From positions 1-64,000 of the forward strand of contig NZ_JAKKDU010000009.1 of the NCBI RefSeq assembly GCF_021728535.1: a DNA stretch of 64,000 bases, given 5' to 3'. Origin of the DNA: Wocania arenilitoris (GTDB lineage: Bacteria; Bacteroidota; Bacteroidia; Flavobacteriales; Flavobacteriaceae). A program made the translations under genes and the position numbers. Shown one piece after another: positions 27,522 through 35,764 of the stretch. The notes beneath the pieces were generated by a model. That model did no database searches. It was not told where the DNA came from and saw nothing but the letters and a program-made list of their open reading frames with translations. The number at the start of each line of letters is the position of its first letter. Positions within the stretch are counted from its first letter, which is position 1.

Positions 27522-28589
27522 ATGCCACTATACATGGATATCCACACAGTTGATTCTGACGAATTTTCGGCAGAAGATGTTGTTAAAGCTCATATGGAAG
27601 ACCTTGCTATTCAAGATCAATTTGGTGTTAAACAATTGAAGTATTGGGTGAATGAACAGGCGAAAACAATCTTCTGTTTAATGGAGGGTCCGGACAAGGA
27701 TGCCTGTAATCAGGTACATCTACAATCTCATGGAAATACCGCGTGTAATATTATTGAAGTAGCAGACAACGAATATAATTTGTTCATGGGGCAAGGTACA
27801 GATGTTGATGATCTCGCCAAAACTGATTCTGGCGAACTGGATCCTGGTTATCGAACTATTCTTTTGACAAACATTGTCAGTTTTACAAAGAAAGAACAAG
27901 ATCACCTAAAGCGAATAATGGAAGTCATCAAAGAGCACAACGGTATTATTGTTCGTGAACCAGATCACCAAACTATGGCAACTTTCATGTATGCCAACGA
28001 TGCAATCTCATGTGCTACATCAATTAAAAACTTGCTCGATAAAGCTTCGGATAATCTTGAATTCAACTTAGCGGTTGTTAGTGGTAAACCAGTTGATGAA
28101 GAAGGTGAGACATTCTTTGAAGAAACAAAGTTGAGAGTAAATGGGCTTTGCGCTCTTGGACTCAACAGTCAATTATACCTTGATAAAGAAACTATCGTCT
28201 TATCTGATAAAGAAATGTCAGATCAAAAAGAAAAACAAAACAACTTCACCATTCTTGACAGTGATGATCTTCTTTTTTCGATGAATTTGTCCAAGATTGT
28301 GAGCGACAACTTCACTCGTTCTGATTTCACCACAGAAGATTTATTCAACGCCTTAGGCCTTAGCAAATCGCAAGCTAGCAGGAAAATTAAATCCTTAACG
28401 AACATGGCGCCGAATCAATTAATCCAAGAATCAAGATTACTGAGAGCTGTTAGCACCATGATTAAAGCCAATAAGACCATAGCCGAAATTGGTTATGAAT
28501 CTGGCTTCAACAGTCCAACATATTTCACCCGTGTGTTCAAGAAAAGATTTGGTGTTTCTCCAACAGACTTCTCCAAACAACTAGCATAG
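27522..28589 (+). CDS. Fusion regulator: DUF4242, degenerate nucleotide-cyclase-like domain, AraC HTH
   Basis: Three parts can be read. Residues 1-90 (MPLYMDIHTVDSDEFSAEDV) match the DUF4242 nickel-binding-like ferredoxin fold. Residues about 108-240 align with class III adenylate cyclase: RTILLTNIVSFTKKEQDHL takes the place of the catalytic strand, but the metal Asp is Asn and the second metal motif GDG is replaced by EPDHQ, so it is probably catalytically dead and ligand sensing. Residues about 255-355 are an AraC HTH ending SPTYFTRVFKKRFGVSPTDF. It precedes the nitrilase gene in the same direction and probably controls it. The DNA is less A+T rich than its surroundings. Confidence 0.8.
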   Translation: MPLYMDIHTVDSDEFSAEDVVKAHMEDLAIQDQFGVKQLKYWVNEQAKTIFCLMEGPDKDACNQVHLQSHGNTACNIIEVADNEYNLFMGQGTDVDDLAKTDSGELDPGYRTILLTNIVSFTKKEQDHLKRIMEVIKEHNGIIVREPDHQTMATFMYANDAISCATSIKNLLDKASDNLEFNLAVVSGKPVDEEGETFFEETKLRVNGLCALGLNSQLYLDKETIVLSDKEMSDQKEKQNNFTILDSDDLLFSMNLSKIVSDNFTRSDFTTEDLFNALGLSKSQASRKIKSLTNMAPNQLIQESRLLRAVSTMIKANKTIAEIGYESGFNSPTYFTRVFKKRFGVSPTDFSKQLA

Positions 28590-28709
28590 TACCTAAAAAA
28601 TAGAATTTGAATCAATTGTTTCATCTTTTGAATCAATCGTGAAATAGTTCTGCCCTTACGTGTTGCAACTTTGCATCATAGAGTTTCATTAACAACTAAA
28701 AGAAACAAC

Positions 28710-29627
28710 ATGATGAAGAAAACAAAAATAGCAGCAGCACAATTGACGCCAGTATTCCTTAACAAAGAGAAAACGGTAGAAAAAGCATGTGAAGCAATTA
28801 TAGAAGCAGGAAATAATGGAGCTAAGGTAATTGTATTTCCAGAAGCATTTATATCAGGCTATCCTGATTGGGTTTGGCTTATCCCAAATAGCAAAGGTGC
28901 AGAGTTGAATGCTCTTTACATCGATCTCGTTGAGAACGCAGTTACAATTCCAGACAACTCAACAAACAAATTATGTGAAGCAGCTAAACAATCTGGTGTG
29001 AGTGTCGTAATGGGCATGCATGAACGCAACTCAGAAACGAGCGGAACTAGTTTATACAATAGTATCCTATTCATTAATGATCAGGGAGAAATAACAGGTA
29101 AACACCGCAAATTAATGCCAACAGGAGGTGAACGCTTAATTTGGGCTCATGGTGATGGAACTACATTTAAATCTTACGACACAGTAGCAGGTAAAATCGC
29201 AGGTCTAATCTGCTGGGAAAACTTCATGCCTCTCGCTCGAAACGCAGTTTATGAAACAGGTGCACAAATATTGGCAGCACCTACATGGGACAAAAGTCCA
29301 AACTGGTTGCAGTCGATGCAACACAATGCTAGAGAAGGCGGCTTATTTGTAGTAAGTACATGTATGGCATTGCGTAAAAATGACATCCCTGATGAATACG
29401 ATTTCAAGAATTTATATCCAGAAGGAAGAGAATGGATAAACACTGGCAATAGCTGTATCATCGATCCAAAAGGGCAAATAATTGCCGGCCCATTAGAAGC
29501 TGAGGAAGGAATTATTTATGCCGATATTGATCTCAACACGATTACAGAGGCTAAACGCATGTTCGACGTTGTAGGGCATTATGCAAGACCTGATGTATTC
29601 AATTTCTCAGTTAACAATAACCAATAA
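28710..29627 (+). CDS. Nitrilase (carbon-nitrogen hydrolase, branch 1-like)
   Basis: The start at 28710 (MMKKTKIAAAQLTPVFLNK) removes an unlikely N-terminal extension. The catalytic triad is complete: Glu45 in VFPEAFISGYPDW, Lys134 in HRKLMPTGGERLIW and Cys168 in GLICWENFMPLAR. The CWEN-type motif and the MPTGGERL block fit true nitrilases, which hydrolyse nitriles to acids and ammonia, more than amidases. The length of about 305 residues is normal. It is followed by DinB and methyltransferase genes with gaps of 12 and 8 bases, so one operon is likely. The physiological nitrile is unknown. Confidence 0.88.
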   Translation: MMKKTKIAAAQLTPVFLNKEKTVEKACEAIIEAGNNGAKVIVFPEAFISGYPDWVWLIPNSKGAELNALYIDLVENAVTIPDNSTNKLCEAAKQSGVSVVMGMHERNSETSGTSLYNSILFINDQGEITGKHRKLMPTGGERLIWAHGDGTTFKSYDTVAGKIAGLICWENFMPLARNAVYETGAQILAAPTWDKSPNWLQSMQHNAREGGLFVVSTCMALRKNDIPDEYDFKNLYPEGREWINTGNSCIIDPKGQIIAGPLEAEEGIIYADIDLNTITEAKRMFDVVGHYARPDVFNFSVNNNQ

Positions 29628-29639
29628 ATCAACCATAAA

Positions 29640-30131
29640 ATGACAAATTCAAACACTCGAGCGAACGCACTAGCTGAGCGACTACTTTTAGGAGCCAACA
29701 CACTTGCCACATTCGCTGAAGGATTATCCGATGCACAATGGAACCAACCCGTTTTGGGTGATGGGAGAACCATTGGAGTTGTAGTTCACCACGTTGCAAA
29801 TGTTTATCCACTGGAAATAGAACTAGCACAGGTTTTAGCCTCTGGAAATCCAATTACAGAAGCAACAATGGAGGTAGTAAATCAAATGAATGCTGATCAC
29901 GCGAAGGAATTCGCAGGAGTAAACAAACAAGAAGCTATTGCATTATTGCGACAAAACAGTAAGATCGCTGCAGAATCGATTCGGGCATTCACGGATGCAG
30001 AATTAGATCAGTCAGCTAAGGTATCATTGAACGCAAATGCACCATTGACAGCTCAGTTCTTTATTGAAGATCACGCGCTTCGGCATAGCTTTCACCATTT
30101 CGAAAAAATTAAAAACACAATTAAAAAATAA
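29640..30131 (+). CDS. DinB-family four-helix-bundle protein
   Basis: 163 residues, all helical, with ADGLSDAQWNQP-like GLSDAQWNQPV (28-38) and a metal-type His in VVHHVAN (about 50). A second His-rich patch, EDHALRHSFHHFEKI, near the C-terminus completes the DinB/YfiT metal site. Members include thiol-dependent transferases (bacillithiol, mycothiol) and proteins of unknown role. It lies between nitrilase and methyltransferase genes in one operon and may share their small-molecule pathway. Confidence 0.75.
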   Translation: MTNSNTRANALAERLLLGANTLATFAEGLSDAQWNQPVLGDGRTIGVVVHHVANVYPLEIELAQVLASGNPITEATMEVVNQMNADHAKEFAGVNKQEAIALLRQNSKIAAESIRAFTDAELDQSAKVSLNANAPLTAQFFIEDHALRHSFHHFEKIKNTIKK

Positions 30132-30139
30132 TTTCAATT

Positions 30140-31003
30140 ATGAAAAAAGTATTTGACCCACAGCATTATAAAACAACAACTAGAGAACAATGGCAAACAG
30201 CCGCAGAAGCATGGCATCGATGGCATCCAACACTAAAAAGCTGGCTAGGACCTGCAACAGATCTTATGCTTGATATGGCAGAGGTCAAAGAAGGATACCG
30301 TGTATTGGATATCGCAGCAGGTGCAGGAGAACAATCAATCACTGCAGCTGAAAAAGTTGGTCCAAACGGATATGTACTGGCGACCGACCTTGCCCCAAAG
30401 ATTCTGGATTACGCGTTAGAGCTTGCAAATGAAAAAGGAATCAACAATATTGAAATTCAAGAAATAGATGGTGAAAACTTGACGCTTCCTGATAATTCTT
30501 TCAACACTGTAATTTCCAGAGTAGGGTTGATTTTCTTTCCTGACCAGCAAAAAGCGCTGAAAGAGATAAAGCGCGTGTTAAAACCTGGTGGATTCGTAGC
30601 GGCTATTGTTTATTCCACTGTAGATAAAAATCAATTCTTTTCAACTCCAGTTTCCGTAATTAGAAGACGTGCACAATTACCTCCACCATTAGCTGGACAA
30701 CCAGGTCCTTTTAGTTTAAGCGCGGAAGGAGTGTTGGACGATGCTTTCAAGCAAGCTGGTTTTACCAATGTTCAGTCAAAAATCGTTAGTGCTCCAGTTA
30801 AAATGGAAAAAGCAGAAGATTGCGTGAGATTTGAGTATGAGTCTTTTGCTGCGTTACACCAAATGCTTGGTGGATTGTCAGACCGTGAAAAAACTGCAGC
30901 GTGGGAAGAAATACGTGTTGAATTATCGAAATTTGAAGATGAAAATGGATTCTCAGGTCCGTGTGAACTAGTAGTTGGGGTTGGGCAAAAACCGTTAGAA
31001 TAA
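30140..31003 (+). CDS. Class I SAM-dependent methyltransferase
   Basis: SAM-binding motif I is VLDIAAGAGEQS (about 55-66), with the acidic residue of motif II in ATDLAP and motif post-I VISRVGLIFFPD. The fold is of the UbiE/COQ5-like Methyltransf_11 type. 287 residues. It closes the regulator-nitrilase-DinB-methyltransferase unit. The substrate cannot be told from sequence; a product of the nitrilase step is one possibility. Confidence 0.8.
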   Translation: MKKVFDPQHYKTTTREQWQTAAEAWHRWHPTLKSWLGPATDLMLDMAEVKEGYRVLDIAAGAGEQSITAAEKVGPNGYVLATDLAPKILDYALELANEKGINNIEIQEIDGENLTLPDNSFNTVISRVGLIFFPDQQKALKEIKRVLKPGGFVAAIVYSTVDKNQFFSTPVSVIRRRAQLPPPLAGQPGPFSLSAEGVLDDAFKQAGFTNVQSKIVSAPVKMEKAEDCVRFEYESFAALHQMLGGLSDREKTAAWEEIRVELSKFEDENGFSGPCELVVGVGQKPLE

Positions 31004-31019
31004 AACTACCTAAATATTA

Positions 31020-31098
31020 GCTATACTTCATGCCGTAAATTTCCTATATTCGAGAAACGGCACAGAAGTATAGCCTTGACCGCTAAACGAACCTTCCC
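31020..31098. repeat. Right boundary hairpin of the atypical block
   Basis: Imperfect 17/18-bp inverted repeat: GCTATACTTCATGCCGT (31020-31036) against ACGGCACAGAAGTATAGC (31057-31074). It is followed outward by CCGCTAAACGAACCTTCCC (31080-31098), which resembles the outward tail of the left hairpin (see 27422-27474). It starts 16 bases after the methyltransferase stop. Confidence 0.55.
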
Positions 31099-31146
31099 AA
31101 AAACAAAACAGCGTTACGTTTTAAAAACTCACACTAGCAAAAAAGT

Positions 31147-31226
31147 GCGTTAGGGATTGTAGTGGAAAGCCCACAGCGAGGTACGAGCGCGGACTTGTAA
31201 CGTAAAGCCCGACCTTTAGGTAACGC
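31147..31226. ncRNA. Structured repeat-like element, possible Flavo-1-type RNA
   Basis: A relatively G+C-rich 80-base element is closed by the perfect pair GCGTTA (31147-31152) and TAACGC (31221-31226), with internal AGGGATTG and AGCCCGACC blocks. Elements with this GCGTTAGGGATTG...GCCCGACC...TAACGCC pattern are scattered between genes in many Bacteroidota as I remember them. Assignment to the Rfam Flavo-1 motif is my guess. Strand uncertain. Confidence 0.4.
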
Positions 31227-31238
31227 CCAAATAAAAAA

Positions 31239-33425
31239 TCACCTAGTAAATAACAACTCGCGGTACTTTGTTAGCGGCCAAACCTCATCGTCTACCAATA
31301 ATTCTAATTTATCGCAATGGTAACGAATATCTTCAAACAACGGTTTTACATTAAAGCAATAGGCATGTGCTTTTTTATCGGCATCATTAATGGCGTTTGC
31401 TTTTTTTCGTTCATTAATCATTTTTGTAACATTGGCATTAATACCTTCTATATGACTTGATATGTCTTCGATTAAATTGATTTGTTCTTTAGATACTTCT
31501 TTAAATTTTTTATCGAAAATTTCTTTTAAGCCTTTTACATTTTCAATTAATGTATTTTGATATTTTACCGCTGTAGGTACAATATGATTACGAGCTATAT
31601 CACCTAAAACACGACCTTCTATTTGGATGTGCATAATGTAAGCCTCTACCTCAATTTCGTAACGTGCTTCGGTTTCAATTTTACTCATAACTTGCATCTC
31701 TTCAAATAAAGAAATACTGTCTTTTGATATTTTTGCCTTTAGAGCTTCTGGCGTGGTTTTATTATTACTTAAACCTCTTTTTTCGGCTTCTTTTTCCCAA
31801 GCTTCTCCATAGCCATTTCCTTCAAATAAAATACGTTTAGAAGACTTTATATACTCACGCAAAACATTAAAAACAGCTTCATCTTTCTTTAACCCTTTTT
31901 CATCTATAAGCTTATCAACTTCAACTTTAAAATCTTTTAATTGTTTTGCGACAATGGTGTTTAAAACCGTCATAGGGTCGCCACAATTAGCTTTAGATCC
32001 TACTGCTCTAAACTCAAATTTATTTCCTGTAAATGCAAATGGCGATGTACGGTTTCTATCTGTATTATCTAATAAAACATCGGGGATTTTACCAACAACA
32101 TTTAATTTTAGTTCTGTTTTTTCTTCTGGAGATAATTTACCTTTAGTAACACCTTCTAACTCTTCTAAAACTTTGGTTAATTGCTCACCAATAAATACAG
32201 AAATTATTGCTGGTGGCGCTTCGTTAGCTCCCAATCTGTGGTCGTTACTAGCTGATGCAATGGTTGCTCTTAAAAGTGCTTCGTGTGTATTTACCGCTTT
32301 TATAGTATTAATAAAAAATGTTAAAAACTGTAAATTACTCATTGGTGTTTTTCCTGGAGCCAGCAAATTAACACCTGTATCTGTTGTTAGCGACCAATTA
32401 TTATGCTTACCAGAACCATTTATTCCTGCAAAGGGTTTTTCATGAAATAACACCTTAAAATTATGGCGAGACGCTACTTTACCCATAATATCCATAAGTA
32501 AGGAATTATGATCGACTGCTAAGTTAGCTTCTTCAAAAATTGGCGCCAACTCAAATTGGTTTGGTGCCACCTCATTATGTCTGGTTTTTACAGGAATGCC
32601 TAAAAGCATACATTCGGTTTCTAACTCGCGCATAAAACTTAAAGCTCTAGTAGGGATTGAGCCAAAATAATGATCGTCTAGCTGTTGTCCTTTTGCAGCC
32701 GAATGCCCTAATAATGTTCGGCCGGTTAGCGTAATATCTGGACGACTTGCTGCCAGTGTTTTATCGATTAAAAAATATTCCTGCTCCCAACCTAAAGACG
32801 AGGTTACCTTTTTTACATTTTTATCAAAATATTTACAAATTGCCGTTGCAGCATCGTCAACAGCGTGTAATGCTCTTAATAATGGTGTTTTATAATCTAA
32901 AGCTTCACCCGTATACGCTACAAAAATAGTTGGAATACAGAGAGTGGTTCCGTAAATAAATGCGGGCGATGTAGGGTCCCAAGCTGTATATCCACGAGCT
33001 TCAAACGTATTTCGAATACCTCCACTAGGAAAACTTGAGGCATCAGGCTCTTGCTGTACTAATTGGCTGCCTCCAAATTTTTCTATAGACATACCATTAC
33101 CAATAGTTTCAAAAAAAGCATCGTGTTTTTCGGCAGTTGTACCTGTTAATGGCTGAAACCAATGTGTATAATGTGTTACACCTTTAGATAATGCCCAATC
33201 TTTCATTGAAGAAGATACTTGATCGGCAATAGTTCTGTCAATTTTTTTACCATATTGTACGGCATTCATTACACCAATAAAAGCGTCTTTAGTTAAATAC
33301 TGGCGCATGGTATTTTCATTAAACACATTTTTACCAAATAAATCTGAACGACGTTCTTTTTCCTCTACAATTATAGGCTTAGACGAAAGCGACTTTTTTA
33401 CAGCATGAAATCTTAAAGTTGACAT
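31239..33425 (-). CDS. glnN: Glutamine synthetase type III
   Basis: Makes glutamine from glutamate, ammonia and ATP. At 728 residues it is the large type III form. It shows the GSIII N-terminal block (FGKNVFNENTMRQYL), the metal/glutamate region GWEQEYFLID, the long NGSGKHNNWS motif, NRTSPFAFTGNKFEFRA and the C-terminal extension. It is divergent from the type II enzyme gene with a shared 271-base region. Having both types probably allows different responses to nitrogen supply. Confidence 0.96.
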   Translation of the reverse strand: MSTLRFHAVKKSLSSKPIIVEEKERRSDLFGKNVFNENTMRQYLTKDAFIGVMNAVQYGKKIDRTIADQVSSSMKDWALSKGVTHYTHWFQPLTGTTAEKHDAFFETIGNGMSIEKFGGSQLVQQEPDASSFPSGGIRNTFEARGYTAWDPTSPAFIYGTTLCIPTIFVAYTGEALDYKTPLLRALHAVDDAATAICKYFDKNVKKVTSSLGWEQEYFLIDKTLAASRPDITLTGRTLLGHSAAKGQQLDDHYFGSIPTRALSFMRELETECMLLGIPVKTRHNEVAPNQFELAPIFEEANLAVDHNSLLMDIMGKVASRHNFKVLFHEKPFAGINGSGKHNNWSLTTDTGVNLLAPGKTPMSNLQFLTFFINTIKAVNTHEALLRATIASASNDHRLGANEAPPAIISVFIGEQLTKVLEELEGVTKGKLSPEEKTELKLNVVGKIPDVLLDNTDRNRTSPFAFTGNKFEFRAVGSKANCGDPMTVLNTIVAKQLKDFKVEVDKLIDEKGLKKDEAVFNVLREYIKSSKRILFEGNGYGEAWEKEAEKRGLSNNKTTPEALKAKISKDSISLFEEMQVMSKIETEARYEIEVEAYIMHIQIEGRVLGDIARNHIVPTAVKYQNTLIENVKGLKEIFDKKFKEVSKEQINLIEDISSHIEGINANVTKMINERKKANAINDADKKAHAYCFNVKPLFEDIRYHCDKLELLVDDEVWPLTKYRELLFTR

Positions 33426-33648
33426 TTATAAAATTTTTAAAAGGTTGTAATAAAACACAGGGCAAAAATAATCACCCAAAACAACAAAAGCATAAAACAA
33501 AAAACTTTCTTATTAACAATTTTTTATTTTTATTATAAAATTATAGCTTTTTTATAAAATAAACCCACAAAAAATAGGGGTTAAATAAAAATATGCACAT
33601 TGTTAACTAAAACACCCCTACAAAATACCATGCATACTTATAATATTT

Positions 33649-33656
33649 TATATTTG
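33649..33656 (+). promoter_or_regulatory. -7 box of the type II glutamine synthetase promoter
   Basis: TATATTTG fits TAnnTTTG and lies 40 bases before the start codon at 33697. No TTG was seen at the usual -33 position, so an activator may be needed. An AGGGGT/ACCCCT inverted pair lies further upstream in the divergent region. Confidence 0.5.
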
Positions 33657-33696
33657 CTTCTTTAATATTTAGTATAGTATTTATAAATTATTCATT

Positions 33697-34719
33697 ATGG
33701 CAAAAATTAAATTAGAATACATTTGGTTAGATGGATACTTCCCTACTCAAAACATGAGAAGTAAGACCAAAGTAGAAGAGCATGAAAATTTTAAAGGAAC
33801 TTTAGAAGAAATTGGTAATTGGTCTTTTGATGGATCTTCTACGCGTCAAGCAGAAGGCGGATCGTCAGATTGTTTACTCAAGCCTGTTGCTATTTACCCA
33901 GATCCAGCAAGAAAAAATGGTTATTTAGTTATGACGGAGGTTTTAAATGCAGATGGAACACCTCACGTATCAAACGGAAGAGCAACTATTGATGATGATG
34001 ATAACGATTTTTGGTTTGGTTTCGAGCAAGAATATTTTATAATGGATACTGCAACTCAGCTTCCTTTAGGCTTCCCAATTGGCGGGTACCCTGCACCACA
34101 AGGTATGTACTACTGCTCTGTTGGTGGTAAAAACACTCATGGAAGAGATTTAGTTGAAGAACATGCAGATTTATGTATAGAAGCTGGCTTAAACTTTGAA
34201 GGCATTAACCAAGAAGTAGCTTCAGGACAATGGGAGTTTCAATTATTTGCAAAAGGCGCTAAAAAAGCCGGAGACGAAATTTGGATTGCCAGATATTTAC
34301 TAGACAGATTAACCGAAAAATATGGCTACTACATTGAGTATCATCCAAAACCACTTGGTAAAGAAATGGATTGGAACGGTTCTGGTATGCACGCCAACTT
34401 CTCTAACACAACCTTAAGAACTTGTGGTTCTCAAGAAGTTTACGAGAAAATTTGTGAAGCTTTCCGTCCAGTTGTTAGCGAACATATTGCTGTTTATGGC
34501 GAGTTTAACGACCAACGTTTAACTGGTTTACACGAAACTGCTGCCATAACAGATTTCTCTTATGGAGTATCTGATAGAGGGGCGTCAATAAGAATTCCAA
34601 TTATTACCGTTGAAAAAGGCTGGAAAGGTTGGTTAGAAGACAGACGTCCTGCATCAAACGGAGATCCGTATAAAATTGCAGGTAGAATTATTGAAACTGT
34701 TAAATCTGCTAAAATTTAA
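33697..34719 (+). CDS. glnA: Glutamine synthetase, type II-like short form
   Basis: 340 residues with the eukaryote-type (GSII) arrangement: IWLDGYFPTQNMRSKT at the N-terminus, WSFDGSSTRQAEG, FGFEQEYFIMD, GINQEVASGQWEFQ, the ammonia/ATP motif WNGSGMHANFS, and EFNDQRLTGLHETA. This short form replaces the common type I enzyme in many Flavobacteriia. It lies divergent from glnN and is followed by a strong symmetric terminator. Confidence 0.95.
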   Translation: MAKIKLEYIWLDGYFPTQNMRSKTKVEEHENFKGTLEEIGNWSFDGSSTRQAEGGSSDCLLKPVAIYPDPARKNGYLVMTEVLNADGTPHVSNGRATIDDDDNDFWFGFEQEYFIMDTATQLPLGFPIGGYPAPQGMYYCSVGGKNTHGRDLVEEHADLCIEAGLNFEGINQEVASGQWEFQLFAKGAKKAGDEIWIARYLLDRLTEKYGYYIEYHPKPLGKEMDWNGSGMHANFSNTTLRTCGSQEVYEKICEAFRPVVSEHIAVYGEFNDQRLTGLHETAAITDFSYGVSDRGASIRIPIITVEKGWKGWLEDRRPASNGDPYKIAGRIIETVKSAKI

Positions 34720-34734
34720 TTATTGTTAGATTAA

Positions 34735-34799
34735 TAATTTTGTTCATAAAAAAAGCACTTAGAATTATATTTTAAGTGCTTTTTTTATGAACAAAATTA
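34735..34799. terminator. Long perfect bidirectional terminator after glnA
   Basis: A 27-bp perfect inverted repeat (34735-34761 against 34773-34799) with an 11-base loop. The core GCACTTA/TAAGTGC is flanked by A and T runs on both sides, so it can end transcription in either direction. Confidence 0.85.
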
Positions 34800-34843
34800 C
34801 AATTACATTTAAACCATAAAACACAGAATAAAAATTAGGGAAA

Positions 34844-35140
34844 ATGAAAAATGAGAAACTGACAATAATTGCAAAAATTTTGGTAAAACCTGAAAAACTA
34901 GATTTAGTAAAAAAAGAACTCCTTAAATTAATTACTTTAACAAAAGCTGAAGAAGGATGTATTAACTATGATTTACATCAAGATAATCAAGAAAAAAATC
35001 TGTTTTTGTTTTATGAGAATTGGGAAAGTAAGGTCTTATGGCAATTACATATGAATAGTAAACATTTGGCAGATTTTCAGAAATTAACAGATGGAGCAAT
35101 AGAAAAAGTCATTTTAAATGAAATGACACATATTGGGTAA
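34844..35140 (+). CDS. Antibiotic biosynthesis monooxygenase (ABM)-fold protein
   Basis: 98 residues. The ABM ferredoxin-like dimer fold is visible: LTIIAKILVKPEKLDLVKKE, EEGCINYDLHQDN and NLFLFYENWESK, then HLADFQKL. These small enzymes or stress proteins (YgiN-like) act without cofactor on quinols or aldehydes. Monocistronic. Substrate unknown. Confidence 0.85.
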   Translation: MKNEKLTIIAKILVKPEKLDLVKKELLKLITLTKAEEGCINYDLHQDNQEKNLFLFYENWESKVLWQLHMNSKHLADFQKLTDGAIEKVILNEMTHIG

Positions 35141-35264
35141 TCCTATTTGTTAAGCTTTGCTTATCAAGACATAATTAAAAAGGAAGATTTCATATAAAAT
35201 TTGTAATAATAATTTATAAGAATTATTGGTAACTGGCCTTTAATTGATAAACATGTTTTCACAC

Positions 35265-35615
35265 TTAATTAAACCATACGGCATATCTTTGTCTTCTTAA
35301 TTCTAGCGCAAGCAATTCTTCCATTTTAAGTGCTTCAGCTCTTGTAGGCAATGGATCAATATGATTATATAGACTAGGTCTTAAATACATACCATACTTC
35401 TCAACTATATTTGAAGAAAGTTTATAACCTTTCTTATTTCTATATCCTGTTTTATGTTGTAGAAATCTTTCTTTGGGAGTTTTACTAGTCATTCCAACAT
35501 ATAGGCATTGTAAAACTCCATTAAATTGTGGATTTGATGCCCTAAACCTCGCATTTTCAGAAAAAACTCGTTTTGATAATTCTATCACATATATTCTATA
35601 CTCGACTTTGGGCAT
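35265..35615 (-). CDS. GIY-YIG-like small protein
   Basis: 116 residues. IYVIEL (9-14), followed by LYVGMTSKTPKERFLQHKTG (39-58), is a recognisable GIY-YIG-like pair (here Y-V-I and Y-V-G) with the conserved Arg of the R-x3-H helix. The C-terminal part, with MEELLALELRRQRY, contains a candidate metal Glu. Such stand-alone domains are often nucleases, but many Bacteroidota examples are uncharacterised. Confidence 0.65.
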   Translation of the reverse strand: MPKVEYRIYVIELSKRVFSENARFRASNPQFNGVLQCLYVGMTSKTPKERFLQHKTGYRNKKGYKLSSNIVEKYGMYLRPSLYNHIDPLPTRAEALKMEELLALELRRQRYAVWFN

Positions 35616-35764
35616 TTCTATAAAAATTATTTAATCCGCTTTTAAATTTTACCGTTTCAGAAATTTCTTTTTAACTCCCCTTCGGTCATTTGTCTGTTTT
35701 TTTGCTAATTACCAAAGTCTAGGCTGTGTGATTCGGTTACAGAATCGTTCGAATATTTTACAAA

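Noticed and set aside
28710-31003. Nit1C-type nitrilase cluster with AIR synthase nearby
   Set aside because: The purM gene is on the opposite strand, is the housekeeping form and is separated by the cassette boundary; no radical SAM or acetyltransferase gene is present.
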